Source of the DNA: Scilla litardierei | Taxonomy: Eukaryota; Streptophyta; Magnoliopsida; Asparagales; Asparagaceae | Length of the DNA stretch: 64,000 nt | Reading direction: 5' to 3' | Assembly (NCBI GenBank): GCA_030789695.1 | Contig: CM061141.1 | Location: 323,563,938 to 323,627,937 of the forward strand | In this document: positions 24,459 through 34,600 of the stretch, piece after piece | How the letters are laid out: each line of letters starts with the position of its first letter | How positions within the stretch are numbered: the first letter of the stretch is position 1 | The notes under the pieces: model-generated | The model's input: the letters and a program-made list of their open reading frames with translations, nothing else | Told to the model about the DNA's origin: nothing | Databases searched by the model: none | Program-made: the position numbers and the translations under genes

Positions 24459-24779
24459 TGCGTAGACAGGGGCGGAACCAGGATGAGATTTTTTTTTGGG
24501 AGGAGGGAGCGGCATTGAAAGAAGGCATACAAACTGCATTCGTAAAGTATGTAGATGTGATTTTGTTCAAGTCGGCAAGTCCAAATAGATCAAGAAGTCG
24601 GCAAGTCCAAATAGATCAAGGAGTTGATTTTTCATTACGTTGTCTATTTGAGGTGACGAAGTGGACAATGACGTAGATGTTGCTCAGGCCCGATGCGAAA
24701 TATGTGTTTTGGATCGAGTAAGAAAGCCGAAAATAAAAACAGGCTTTAATTACATATGAAAGAAAATAAGTTACGAGGA

Positions 24780-25100
24780 TTCAAACTGAATTACTTTAAA
24801 CATTCAACAAATTTAGCAAATTTCCACTTGCATTTATTAAACACAAAATGAAGATTCAAACCGAATTACTTTATGCATTTATTAAACACAAAATCGTTCA
24901 TGGATTAACGAAGATATGAACAAGGAACTAATGGTAATTACTTTGTTAATTAGAAAAAAGCGAAATTTCTCCAACAAGAATCGAACTACTTTGTTGATTA
25001 AAAAACGAAACTTTAAAAAATTATGCTCCAACAAGAATCGAACTACTTTGTTAATTAAAAAATGCAATTATAAAAGTTTTTGCTCCAAAAAGAATTGAAC
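24780..25100. repeat. tandem repeats inside the hAT-type element
   Basis: Units of about 60-70 bp containing ACTTTGTTAATTA(A/G)AAAA and GCTCCAACAAGAATCGAACT recur about three to four times. The last copy runs into the tRNA-like segment. Confidence 0.75.
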
Positions 25101-25144
25101 TGGCGACCTAGCACAAGTGAATCTTACACGCTACCACTCCGCTA
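25091..25144 (-). promoter_or_regulatory. tRNA-like A and B box pair
   Basis: On the minus strand TAGCGGAGTGG (25144-25134) fits the RNA polymerase III A-box consensus fully, and AGTTCAATTCT (25101-25091) is a weaker B-box match, with spacing typical of tRNA-derived promoters. The rest does not fold as a complete tRNA by eye, so no tRNA gene is called. Confidence 0.4.
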
Positions 25145-25234
25145 CTGGGATAACCTTGCACTTGGTAAGTTAAATATTTCACGTAAAGTATATTACAATG
25201 TATGTAAACTTAAAAAAATGGGGAGGGAGCCGGG

Positions 25235-26114
25235 TGTTGGATCCCCGTGCACCTCCCCAACACCTAGGCTAGGTACACACTGTGCCACAAAACGGTCCCA
25301 AGCCCGAATTCCACCGAGATGTCACCTAGGCAACAAAACCAAACACCTCACGGGCACAAGAGAGAGTTGCCACCAACAACCAACTCCCTCAACAATCTTG
25401 CGATAGACAATGTAAGCACGCAAATATAATACGAAATAAAGGCAATACAAAAGAGACAGAGATTTACCCTGGTTCGGTTGCGAACAACATACATCCAGCA
25501 TCCAATGCACCCGGTTCCACTATCGATCAAGTAAGGCATACACCGACCCCATCACCTTCTTCCTCCACAATGAGAGACAAGCTCCAAGCAACAAGACCTA
25601 ACCCTAGATCTCTCACCAAGCTCACACACACTCTCAACCAAGTGGGAATCCTTGATAACAAAGCCTCTACAACACGTAGAGCTCCTCAAGGGACCAATCC
25701 CACACCAATGGAGATCACTCCTTGGTAATATAGCCCCAAACTAGGAAGCTACCCAAGGGACTCTAGATCTCAAACACGGAAGAAGAAATACAGACACTCA
25801 CCTTGGATCTCACACAAGAAGAAGCTCCCTAGCTTTCTTCCCCTCCAATCTCAGATCCAAGTTTCCCAGCTCACTTAAACTTCAAGCTCTGGGAAGAAGA
25901 ATGGGCAGCATCCCCTCTTCTTAGGCTCTGGAAAACGAAACTGAGAGGAGCCAAGTCTCTGCCTTTCAAAAGATTACTGCAGGCTTATCTTTGGCCGTCA
26001 GTTTTCTCAAGGAGACAATGGCCAAGTTGGCTTTAATTTGCAACAGCAAATGTAAAGGGAGTGGGCCCATGGAGTTATGAAGTGTGGAGGGGGATTTATT
26101 AGCAAAAAACAACA
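25235..26114 (-). repeat. 3' LTR of copia 2
   Basis: This 880-bp copy lies at the low-coordinate side, i.e. the 3' side of a minus-strand element. Its plus-strand reading begins TGTTGGATCCCC and ends AAAACAACA. Confidence 0.93.
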
Positions 26115-26255
26115 CTCTACCCTGCTGATAAATCCACACACTCTGCAGCACAGCTCCATCACCAATATGTACTTGTCGTGTATGACTCACCTTGCCTTGA
26201 CCATCGGACATGTGAACCTCCATCATGTGCATCGGAAATCGCGCCCTCTGGCGCC

Positions 26256-29200
26256 TCAATCCTCCGAGAGACATGCCAAGCTCAGAAGTCGTCTGAGCCT
26301 AGCCTCACGCATCTCCGCCTCGTCCATCGCCATGTCTACGATGAAGTCATCTGTCTCTGAGGATAACCCTGCGAGCTCAGACTCCATGAATGAATCAAAT
26401 GACACCGTGCCAGTGTCCAATGAGCCCTCTGTCGATCCATGAATATCCCTATCATCATCCCACGGGTCCACGAGCAACTCATGATCGCCATGGCCATCAT
26501 CTATGAGAAACACACCGTCATCACCGCTGCTCTGCAGACTGACCCCAGCTGGGTCACATCGATACGCTGTCTGTATCCACTCTGTCTGCTGATGTCTGTC
26601 ATTAAGACTCGCCGTCCACCGGCTCCGCGCCTCAACTGACTGTGCCGACGACTCAAGACACGAATGCGCACACACAAGCGCCAAACTTTCCGTCGCACCA
26701 ACATCTAACCTCTGGAGATCGTCCTCACCTGCCATGCCCTGTGATGAACTCGCTGAAGGTGAGATATGAGCGCACACTGAAGGAGCTCCACTCGGCTCTG
26801 CCTCCTCCCTATATCGAGCAAGAACACACTCGATATGTGGCCTCCTAACTCTCAGCTCCATGTCCCTAGTGGCAACTCCACCTGGGACCACCATCGCAGT
26901 CTCCACACTATCGTGGGAGTCTCCATGCTCCACCACGCTATCAGATTCCCTGCTCCTCTGCATCTCCACCGGTCTGGCCTCTGAAGTATCAGAAGATGCG
27001 CCTGATAAATTACCCCTAGCCAAACGAGAGCCATATCGCCTGTGCCCATACTGTGAAGACTGCTCTACCATGCACAGCGAATGCTCTACCCTGATGTCAA
27101 GCTCCTCAGAAGACCTCTCTACCCTGAAGCTGAAGCTGCACAACTCAACACGCTGGTGCTCCTCTGAAGCAACCAACTCATGCGTGCTAGAAACATGAGA
27201 GACCTCCGTCTCCTCACCAACTGCAAACTCTGGCATCGGTGCGGAAACCAACTGCCCTACTCCTTCGTAGATCGACGGCTCTACCTCGAAGCTAAAGCTG
27301 CACACCTCAGCATGTTGGGTCTCCTCAAGAGCACCCATAACGTGCACGCTGGAACTGTGAGAGACATCTGTCTCCTCACACACTGCAACTGACTGCATCG
27401 ATACGACGACCGACTGCAACGCCTCCTCGTAGACCGATGTCCTCTGCACTCCCAACCGAATTGAACCTGGAGCTACATCGTGAGATACCTGCTGATCACT
27501 GACACTGACCACATCGGATGAACTCTGCACCCTGTCTGTCTGCACACGTGTCTGATCATCTGCCTGAGTCTGAATCCGAATCACCTCATCCTCTCTATGG
27601 ACTGGGCTGTCCTCTGTTCTCTGCACACCATCATGAGTCTGCTCCGCACTAAGCACTGCAAACTCGTCAATCATGACGTGTCGTCTGACAATCACCTCAC
27701 GGGTACTAGGACACCATAACCTATACCCTCTCGCACCTCCAACAGCGTACCCGAGTAGGACACAATCATGTGCACATTGTCCTACCTCGTCATCGTCCCT
27801 CTCGTGCGGCCGCACCGGACATCCAAACATACGCAAGTGCGAAAAGTCAACGACTCTGCCCGTCCATAACTCCTCGGGAATAGAACTACCTGCGGCTAGT
27901 GACGGTGTTCGGTTGATGAGGTATGCTGCAGTAGCAAGGGTCTCCGCCCATAATTCCCTAGGAAGGCCGGATGGTCTCAATAGCCCCCGTGTCTTCTCTA
28001 CCAACATCCTGATCATGCTGTCTGCTACGCCACCGTGAGGGTCTCCATCAGGAATGGTGTATCGGCACGCGATCCCCTCTGACTTGCAAACATCATGTAT
28101 CTCTACGTCGTTGGTACGGATCTCTCCTACGGGTTTACCCATCCGCCTCTCGACTATACTCCTCCATAGCCGCACCTTCTCATGGATCTCCTCCCGAGAT
28201 CCCATGAGAGTAACCATGACTCTCCTCGAGAAGTCATCTATGAAGGCCGCGAAGTACCTCGCGCCTTCCAGAGAAGGAACTGGACATGGACCCCATACGC
28301 CGGCGTAGACGCACTCTAGGGGCTCCATGCTGTGTCTGACAGCTGTCCCAAACTGCACTTGCCTCGGTCGCTCTGCACCACAGTCACTGCAAGACTCAAG
28401 CCCACGATCACCTCCGAACACACTCCTCCTCTGAAGAATGTCAAGGCTCTGCTCATCAGCATGCCCCAATCTGAGATGCCACAGTCTCGCTGGATCTCTA
28501 CACTCGGACTCCTGTGATCTGCCAGTCTCACCTACTACTGTGTGCCCATCGAGCGCGTACAAGTTACCACGCTTCTTCCCCCTCATGACAACCAGGCATC
28601 CTCGGGAAATACGCAGTCGATCCTCCTCGATCACTGCCCTGTAGCCCATCCCGGTCAAAGCTCCTATCGATATCAGGCCACTGTGAAGATCAGGAACATG
28701 TCTGACGCCATCAAACACACGGACGATGCCATCGTGCATCCTGACTCTGACTGTGCCACTCCCAACCTGCTCGCACTCCATACCATTCCCCACGAGAATC
28801 CTCTCTCCAATGCATGGAATGTATGAGTCGAACGCACTCCGATCCGGAGTCATATGGAATGAACACCCCGAGTCCAATAGCCACGAACATTGCGCTTCTC
28901 CCACGGAGTATGTCGCAAACACCGAGCAATCATCCTCGTCAGAAAACATCCTGTCTCGTGCTCCAACATGAGTCGAACTCTGAGCAACCTCTTCCACAAT
29001 GCCAATCGACGTCCTCGCTTTCAACCTCGGACAATCCCTCTTCCAATGCCCGCTTTCCTTACATAGAAAGCATTTGTTGTCACCTCGGCCCCTTGACTTG
29101 GACCGTTGCCGCTGCCGCCGATTCCAACTCTTGGAACGGCCCGTCTTGGATCTTGGAGTGGGTTCGCCCTCTTGGCGACCCCGGATGACATTGGGTACCT

Positions 29201-29810
29201 CGTAACCATCGGTGTCAACTAACACCAAACTTTGAAGATCCTCCGTATTCAATGCAAACTTCACCTCATCCAACGTGAGTGAGTCTCGGCCATTCAACAT
29301 CGAGCCTACAAACTTGGAATACACCGGAGCAAGAGAACACAATAGTGCCATAGCATGGTGCTCGTCCTCTATCACACTCCCCAATTCCCGTAGGTCCATT
29401 ACTATACGGTCTATCTCACCAACATGGTTCCACAACGAGGTTCCCCTTTTCATCCTGTGAGTATAGAAGCGTTGCCACAATTGCAACCTTCGTCCAATTT
29501 GTGTCGTGGTCGAGTACCGAGCTTCAAGCATCCTCCATAGGTCGCTCACGACCTCCACATCGGCAAATTGCCGAAGGATCTCATCCTCCAAGGATTGCAA
29601 TATCTCACCGAGTGCTTTAAGCTCCATCATTCGCTTATCATACACCGTTGCCTTACATGGCATGCCCGTATCACATACGGCACTGTAAACTCCATGGTGC
29701 TTCAACAAAGCCACCATCTTTTGTCGCCACGGACCATAATTGTCCCGGCCTTTAAGCCTCTCTACTTCGTATGAACATCCGGTCGTCTCCTCACATGAGC
29801 AAGACGCCAT
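26256..29810 (-). CDS. RT-less copia polyprotein, 1184 codons
   Basis: The first ATG downstream of the primer site opens an uninterrupted 1184-codon frame. Residues 1-190 are copia Gag-like. An Arg/Ser-rich stretch (210-243) precedes a CX2CX4HX4C zinc knuckle (C247, C250, H255, C260). The aspartic protease DSG is at 313-315. The integrase zinc region has H445, H450, C474 and C477. The integrase core is recognisable (502-700: VWGP, FIDDFSRRV, GVADSM, LINRTPS, FGCPV), but the catalytic positions read G504, N567 and D597 where D, D and E are expected, so it is predicted inactive. From about 720 to 1184 the protein is novel: Ser/Glu/Val-rich, with a 39-residue internal repeat (808-846 and 862-900) and an acidic tail (1090-1170). 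No YVDD motif or RNase H is present. It is most likely a recently mobilised non-autonomous element; domestication is less likely because the LTRs and target duplications are intact. Confidence 0.9.
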   Translation of the reverse strand: MASCSCEETTGCSYEVERLKGRDNYGPWRQKMVALLKHHGVYSAVCDTGMPCKATVYDKRMMELKALGEILQSLEDEILRQFADVEVVSDLWRMLEARYSTTTQIGRRLQLWQRFYTHRMKRGTSLWNHVGEIDRIVMDLRELGSVIEDEHHAMALLCSLAPVYSKFVGSMLNGRDSLTLDEVKFALNTEDLQSLVLVDTDGYEVPNVIRGRQEGEPTPRSKTGRSKSWNRRQRQRSKSRGRGDNKCFLCKESGHWKRDCPRLKARTSIGIVEEVAQSSTHVGARDRMFSDEDDCSVFATYSVGEAQCSWLLDSGCSFHMTPDRSAFDSYIPCIGERILVGNGMECEQVGSGTVRVRMHDGIVRVFDGVRHVPDLHSGLISIGALTGMGYRAVIEEDRLRISRGCLVVMRGKKRGNLYALDGHTVVGETGRSQESECRDPARLWHLRLGHADEQSLDILQRRSVFGGDRGLESCSDCGAERPRQVQFGTAVRHSMEPLECVYAGVWGPCPVPSLEGARYFAAFIDDFSRRVMVTLMGSREEIHEKVRLWRSIVERRMGKPVGEIRTNDVEIHDVCKSEGIACRYTIPDGDPHGGVADSMIRMLVEKTRGLLRPSGLPRELWAETLATAAYLINRTPSLAAGSSIPEELWTGRVVDFSHLRMFGCPVRPHERDDDEVGQCAHDCVLLGYAVGGARGYRLWCPSTREVIVRRHVMIDEFAVLSAEQTHDGVQRTEDSPVHREDEVIRIQTQADDQTRVQTDRVQSSSDVVSVSDQQVSHDVAPGSIRLGVQRTSVYEEALQSVVVSMQSVAVCEETDVSHSSSVHVMGALEETQHAEVCSFSFEVEPSIYEGVGQLVSAPMPEFAVGEETEVSHVSSTHELVASEEHQRVELCSFSFRVERSSEELDIRVEHSLCMVEQSSQYGHRRYGSRLARGNLSGASSDTSEARPVEMQRSRESDSVVEHGDSHDSVETAMVVPGGVATRDMELRVRRPHIECVLARYREEAEPSGAPSVCAHISPSASSSQGMAGEDDLQRLDVGATESLALVCAHSCLESSAQSVEARSRWTASLNDRHQQTEWIQTAYRCDPAGVSLQSSGDDGVFLIDDGHGDHELLVDPWDDDRDIHGSTEGSLDTGTVSFDSFMESELAGLSSETDDFIVDMAMDEAEMREARLRRLLSLACLSED

Positions 29811-29840
29811 TGCGGCACTACACTTCTTCGCAAACCGGAA

Positions 29841-29853
29841 GCTCTGATACCAC
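29841..29853 (-). promoter_or_regulatory. primer-binding site of copia 2
   Basis: The plus-strand text GCTCTGATACCAC is the complement of the initiator tRNA-Met site TGGTATCAGAGC and lies one base from the 5' LTR. Confidence 0.92.
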
Positions 29854-29854
29854 T

Positions 29855-30734
29855 TGTTGGATCCCCGTGCACCTCCCCAACACCTAGGCTAGGTACACAC
29901 TGTGCCACAAAACGGTCCCAAGCCCGAATTCCACCGAGATGTCACCTAGGCAACAAAACCAAACACCTCACGGGCACAAGAGAGAGTTGCCACCAACAAC
30001 CAACTCCCTCAACAATCTTGCGATAGATAATGTAAGCACGCAAATATAATACGAAATAAAGGCAATACAAAAGAGACAGAGATTTACCCTGGTTCGGTTG
30101 CGAACAACCTACATCCAGCATCCAATGCACCCGGTTCCACTATCGATCAAGCAAGGCATACACCGACCCCATCATCTTCTTCCTCCACAATGAGAGACAA
30201 GCTCCAAGCAACAAGACCTAACCCTAGATCTCTCACCAAGCTCACACACACTCTCAACCAAGTGGGAATCCTTGATAACAAAGCCTCTACAACACGTAGA
30301 GCTCCTCAAGGGACCAATCCCACACCAATGGAGATCACTCCTTGGTAATATAGCCCCAAACTAGGAAGCTACCCAAGGAACTCTAGATCTCAAACACGGA
30401 AGAAGAAATACAGACACTCACCTTGGATCTCACACAAGAAGAAGCTCCCTAGCTTTCTTCCCCTCCAATCTCAGATCCAAGTTTCCCAGCTCACTTAAAC
30501 TTCAAGCTCTGGGAAGAAGAATGGGCAGCATCCCCTCTTCTTAGGCTCTGGAAAACGAAACTGAGAGGAGCCAAGTCTCTGCCTTTCAAAAGATTGCTGC
30601 AGGCTTATCTTTGGCCGCCAGTTTTCTCAAGGAGACAATGGCCAAGTTGGCTTTAATTTGCAACAGCAAATGTAAAGGGAGTGGGCCCATGGAGTTATGA
30701 AGTGTGGAGGGGGATTTATTAGCAAAAAACAACA
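29855..30734 (-). repeat. 5' LTR of copia 2
   Basis: This 880-bp copy is the 5' LTR of the minus-strand element. Differences from the other copy include GACAATG/GATAATG, CAACATAC/CAACCTAC, AAGTAAGG/AAGCAAGG, CACCTTC/CATCTTC and three more. Confidence 0.93.
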
Positions 30735-30853
30735 CCGGGCCCCCAATGTATACTTGGGTCTGCCCATGTGCGTAGAGACTCCTAGACTACACGCGTGTTG
30801 CTGGGTAGACAACTTGATCAAGTGAAAACTATAGGTTGGATTGATGATGTGTG

Positions 30854-31599
30854 TGTGAAAGTTGGCTTGATTGAGGCGCCGACAAGTCATTGGTTCATCA
30901 GTCGAGCTATCTTATGCAGAGATATCTCGTCTGTACTCGGATCCGACCCATCTGACCCTGCACATGTCAGATAGGTCGAATGTCGAGTTATGAGACTTCA
31001 ACATCGCATTAGAATATTGGTCGTGAGGGTTGGCAGCTCATTGGATCAGCAGCTCTACGGTTCGATCTACGGATAGGTCAGACGCTCGGCTCGGCACTTC
31101 GACCGCTCGGCCTTCAGGAGCAAGCTCGGTCGTGCAGAGGGGGCCCACTAGGATGCGCCGGATGCCTACTAGGGTTCAGCGCATTAAATGCGTAGAGTTG
31201 CGATATGTATGTGATTCCGTGAAAGGTGGGATTCGTATCTCTTTGACACTCATTCTCAATGATGGCAACCATTGTATCCTAGGGGCATATATAGATAGTT
31301 TTAAAGAAGGGTTTCTGTGAACCACCGTGTGAAACACATTGAGAGAACTTTGAGCCGCCATTTGTGACTTTGAGAGATATTGTTGTGAGCTTTTGGAAAG
31401 ATCATTGTGTGCTTCTTCTTCAGTTGTGAAGAGAGAAGATTTGTATTTGTTCTTTCCTTTCGTAATGAAGCTCATTGGTGTTTTCTTGGCCGGCCGACGA
31501 CCTAAAGTTGATATCTCTCTTAGCGCTTTTCGTTTATTTTATGTTGCTGATCCTTGTCTCGGTCTTTAACGATCTTAGTATTCTGCGCTGGGCACAACA
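30854..31599 (+). repeat. 5' LTR of copia 3
   Basis: The LTR contains a GGCATATATAGATAG TATA-type signal near 31284 and a GCCGGCCGACGACC segment near the end that is also present in the right LTR and in the related LTR at 61762-62470. Confidence 0.88.
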
Positions 31600-31600
31600 A

Positions 31601-31613
31601 TTGGTATCAGAGC
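31601..31613 (+). promoter_or_regulatory. primer-binding site of copia 3
   Basis: TTGGTATCAGAGC lies one base after the LTR and matches initiator tRNA-Met. Confidence 0.9.
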
Positions 31614-31647
31614 TGTACGGTGTCGAAGATCAACGTAGGAGGCAAAG

Positions 31648-34600
31648 ATGAGTAATGGCGATGACAATTCCTCAAAGGCGTCGACTTCTGGGTTACGTGC
31701 TCCAGCATCGCAGACTATCGTATCTAACACAAAGTTCAAAATTGAGAAGTTTGATGGAAAAATCAACTTCGGTATGTGGAGATGTGAAGTCTTGAATGTC
31801 TTGAACCAACTTGGTCAAGATATCGCATTGGACGAGAAGTCGACGTGCATGTCAGATTTGGAGTGGACAACTCTGAATCGGAATGCATGTGGTACCATCC
31901 GACTGTATCTGTCGAATGAGAAGAAATACACGTTCATGTATGAGACTAGTGCAAGCAAGTGCTGGAAGGAGCTCGACGATAAGTACATGAAGATGAACTT
32001 TTAGAACCGGCTACACTTGAAGAAGAAACTTTTTGGTTTGAAATTGGCAGATGGTGTTTCTTTAAAGGAACATTTCGACTACAACAAGCTTCTTACCGAC
32101 CTAAGAAACGTCGACGTGAAGGTTGACGATGAAGACAATGCGGTGATTTTCATCAACTCTCTACCCATTGAGTATGAGTACTTGGTGTCGGTTCTTATCT
32201 ATGATAAGGAATCAATAACATTTGAAGAGGTATCCAACGCTCTGATGAGCAACGAGTTTAGGAAGAACGATGTGGACACCTGAGGCCGAGTTATTGACGC
32301 TCTTACGGTCGTGATAGGTCGTAGTAGAGAGAACGTGGAGCTCGGAAGGATATTTCAGATCCAAGTCCGGGGACAAGAGTAGATGCCCTCAACACAAGGA
32401 ATTAGCGAATGACCAATGAGCTTTCTGCAGAGAAAAAGGACATTGGGTCAGAGACTGTCCAAAGACAAAGAAGAAGTATGGCGCAACAGCCAACGTCACA
32501 AAGGGCGTTGAGGTCGAGAAATGGGTTCTGGTCGGTGCTTCGAAGGACATGACGTCAGATGGTTGGGTGCTCGACTCTAGGTGCTCGTTCCATATGATGC
32601 AACATCGAGAGTACTTCTTTCTGATAAGGGATAGGAGTACGATCTTGTTGGACGATGACAGAGCTTGCAGCACGACAAGCATCAGGACAGTGTGGAGGAG
32701 TATGAGCAACGGTGTTACACGAGATATCGATGGGGTACGCTTCGTTCCCGGCCTAAAGCGTAACCTCATATTGCTCGGCTCACTCGAAGCCGAGGGCTGT
32801 CGAGTAACCATGGAGAATGGAGCTCTGAGGGTGACCCGATGAGCAATGATCGTGATGAAGGGGAAGCGACGAGGCAGTCTTTACTACTTGGATGGTTTGG
32901 ACGTGGTTGGCACAGCAGCTCTGACCCATGAGGCCGATCGTGACGACTCACTGTTGTGGCACATGCGTTTAGAACATGTGGACGAGAAAGCTTTGCAGAA
33001 GCTAATGGTGGGAGATCGTCTGAAGGGCGCCAAGACAGTGAAGATTGAGTTCTGCGAGCATTGTGTGTTTGAAAAGCGGACACATGCTTCATTTGGGACG
33101 GCCATCCATTTACGAAGGGGTCGCTTGACTATATTCATACCGACGTATGTGGGCCGAGTAGATCAGACTCATTGGGAGGAAAACAATCCTTTGTGTCGTT
33201 CATCGACGATTTCCTACCCATGTTGTGGGTGTTTCCGTTGAAGTCAAAAGACCTAGTTTTTAGCACTTTCATCGAGTGGAAGAAGCTGGTTGAGACTCAG
33301 ACAGGTCGGAAGGTACATGTCGAAAGAGAAAATGGTGGAGAGTACAAGTCGGATCTCTTCGAGAAGTTCTACAGATCGAAAAGGATTCAGAGGCACTTTA
33401 CCGTTAGTGGTATGCCGCATCAGAATGTTGTAGCCGAGAGGATGAATCGGGCTTTGCTGGAGAAAGTTCTATGCATGTTGTTAACAGTCGACCTATCGAA
33501 TGAGTTTAGGACGGAAGCCCTGGCGTAAGCGACCAACTTGGTCAATTGGCTACCTTCTGCTGCATTGGGAGGACGACCTCTGGTCAGGAAAACCAGTTTT
33601 CGACTATGGATCGCTACGAGTTTGAGACTCTTCGAGCTACTATATCGTAAAGGAAGACAAACTCGATTCTCGAGCCAAGAAAGCCATCTTCTTGGGCTAT
33701 AGCAATGGTGTCAAGGGATACCGACAGTTGTGTCTGACACAGAAGAAAGTGATCGTGAGCAGAGATGTAACGTTTGATAAGTCGTTATTACTGAAGGAGC
33801 ATGAACCAAAGGTGGAGACAAACAGACACAACTGAAGCAAGTCTACGACAAGGTGTCTAAGGTTCCATATTGGTCGGCCATTGACTCAGGCCGATCCACA
33901 CTAGAGGCTACAGAAGATGTCCTCCAGCAGGACGCTGGTGAAGTTGGTGGTTCAAAGCACGGATGGTGGAGATAGCTCATCTCCACAGATGACTCAGCCA
34001 AAGGATTCCATTGCGACGAAAAGACCGATTCGTGAGATTCGACGACCTGCAAGATACTCGGAAATGGTCTCATTCGCTTTTCCTGCTGTAAGTATTGACA
34101 TCCCTACTTCTTTCAGAGAGGTGGAGCAATCTGAAGACCCGTAGCGGTGGAGATGCACAATGGACGAAGAGATGGAATCGCTGAGGAAGAATAAGACATG
34201 TGATCTCGTGGAGCTTCCAAATGACAAGAAAGCAATTGGGTGTAAGTAGGGCTACACCATTAAGGAATGAACCGAAGCAGGAGATGTTCGTTACAAGGCT
34301 TGTCTCAAAGCGAAGGGATATGCACAGAGGGAAGGCATCGATTACAATGAAGTCTTCTCTCTGATGGTGAAGCATTACTCGATTCGGATCCTGTTGGTAT
34401 TAGTTGCTCAGTTTGACATTGAACTGGTGCAACTAGATGTCAAGACGGCATTCTTGCATGTGGATCTCGAGGAGGAGATCTATATGGCTTAGCTCGATGG
34501 CTATGAGAGCGGTGACGGTCTTGCATGTAGGCTGAAGAAGTCGCTCTACGGGCTCAAGCAGTCGTCGAGACAATTGTATAAGCGTTTTGAACGCTTTATG

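Larger units (their letters stand above)
25235..30734 (-). mobile_element. young non-autonomous Ty1/copia element lacking RT
   Basis: Two 880-bp LTRs (25235-26114 and 29855-30734) differ at about seven positions. The target duplication CCGGG is perfect (25230-25234 and 30735-30739). The minus-strand primer site GGTATCAGAGC abuts the 5' LTR, and a purine-rich tract (CAGCAGGGTAGAG on the minus strand) abuts the 3' LTR, so replication signals are intact. The interior carries one long open frame (26256-29810). There is no room for reverse transcriptase and RNase H: only 141 bp separate the stop codon from the 3' LTR. It must have been copied with enzymes supplied by another element. Confidence 0.93.
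24467..30768. mobile_element. hAT-type element split by copia 2
   Basis: The left end CAGGGGCGGA (24467) and right end TCTGCCCATG (to 30768) are inverted at 8 of 10 positions. A perfect 8-bp target duplication TGCGTAGA lies at 24459-24466 and 30769-30776. After removing the copia insertion (25235-30739 with one target copy) the element is about 797 bp and has no transposase. The left part holds a 25-bp unit containing AGTCGGCAAGTCCAAATAGA in two copies (about 24571-24621). It also carries repeated segments ending in CTCCAACAAGAATCGAACTACTTT (24960-25100) and a tRNA-like stretch at 25091-25144. Confidence 0.87.

Noticed and set aside
26439..29774. Many plus-strand frames of 60-124 codons opposite the copia 2 polyprotein
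   Set aside because: They are antisense shadows of the 1184-codon frame, which has recognisable domains.
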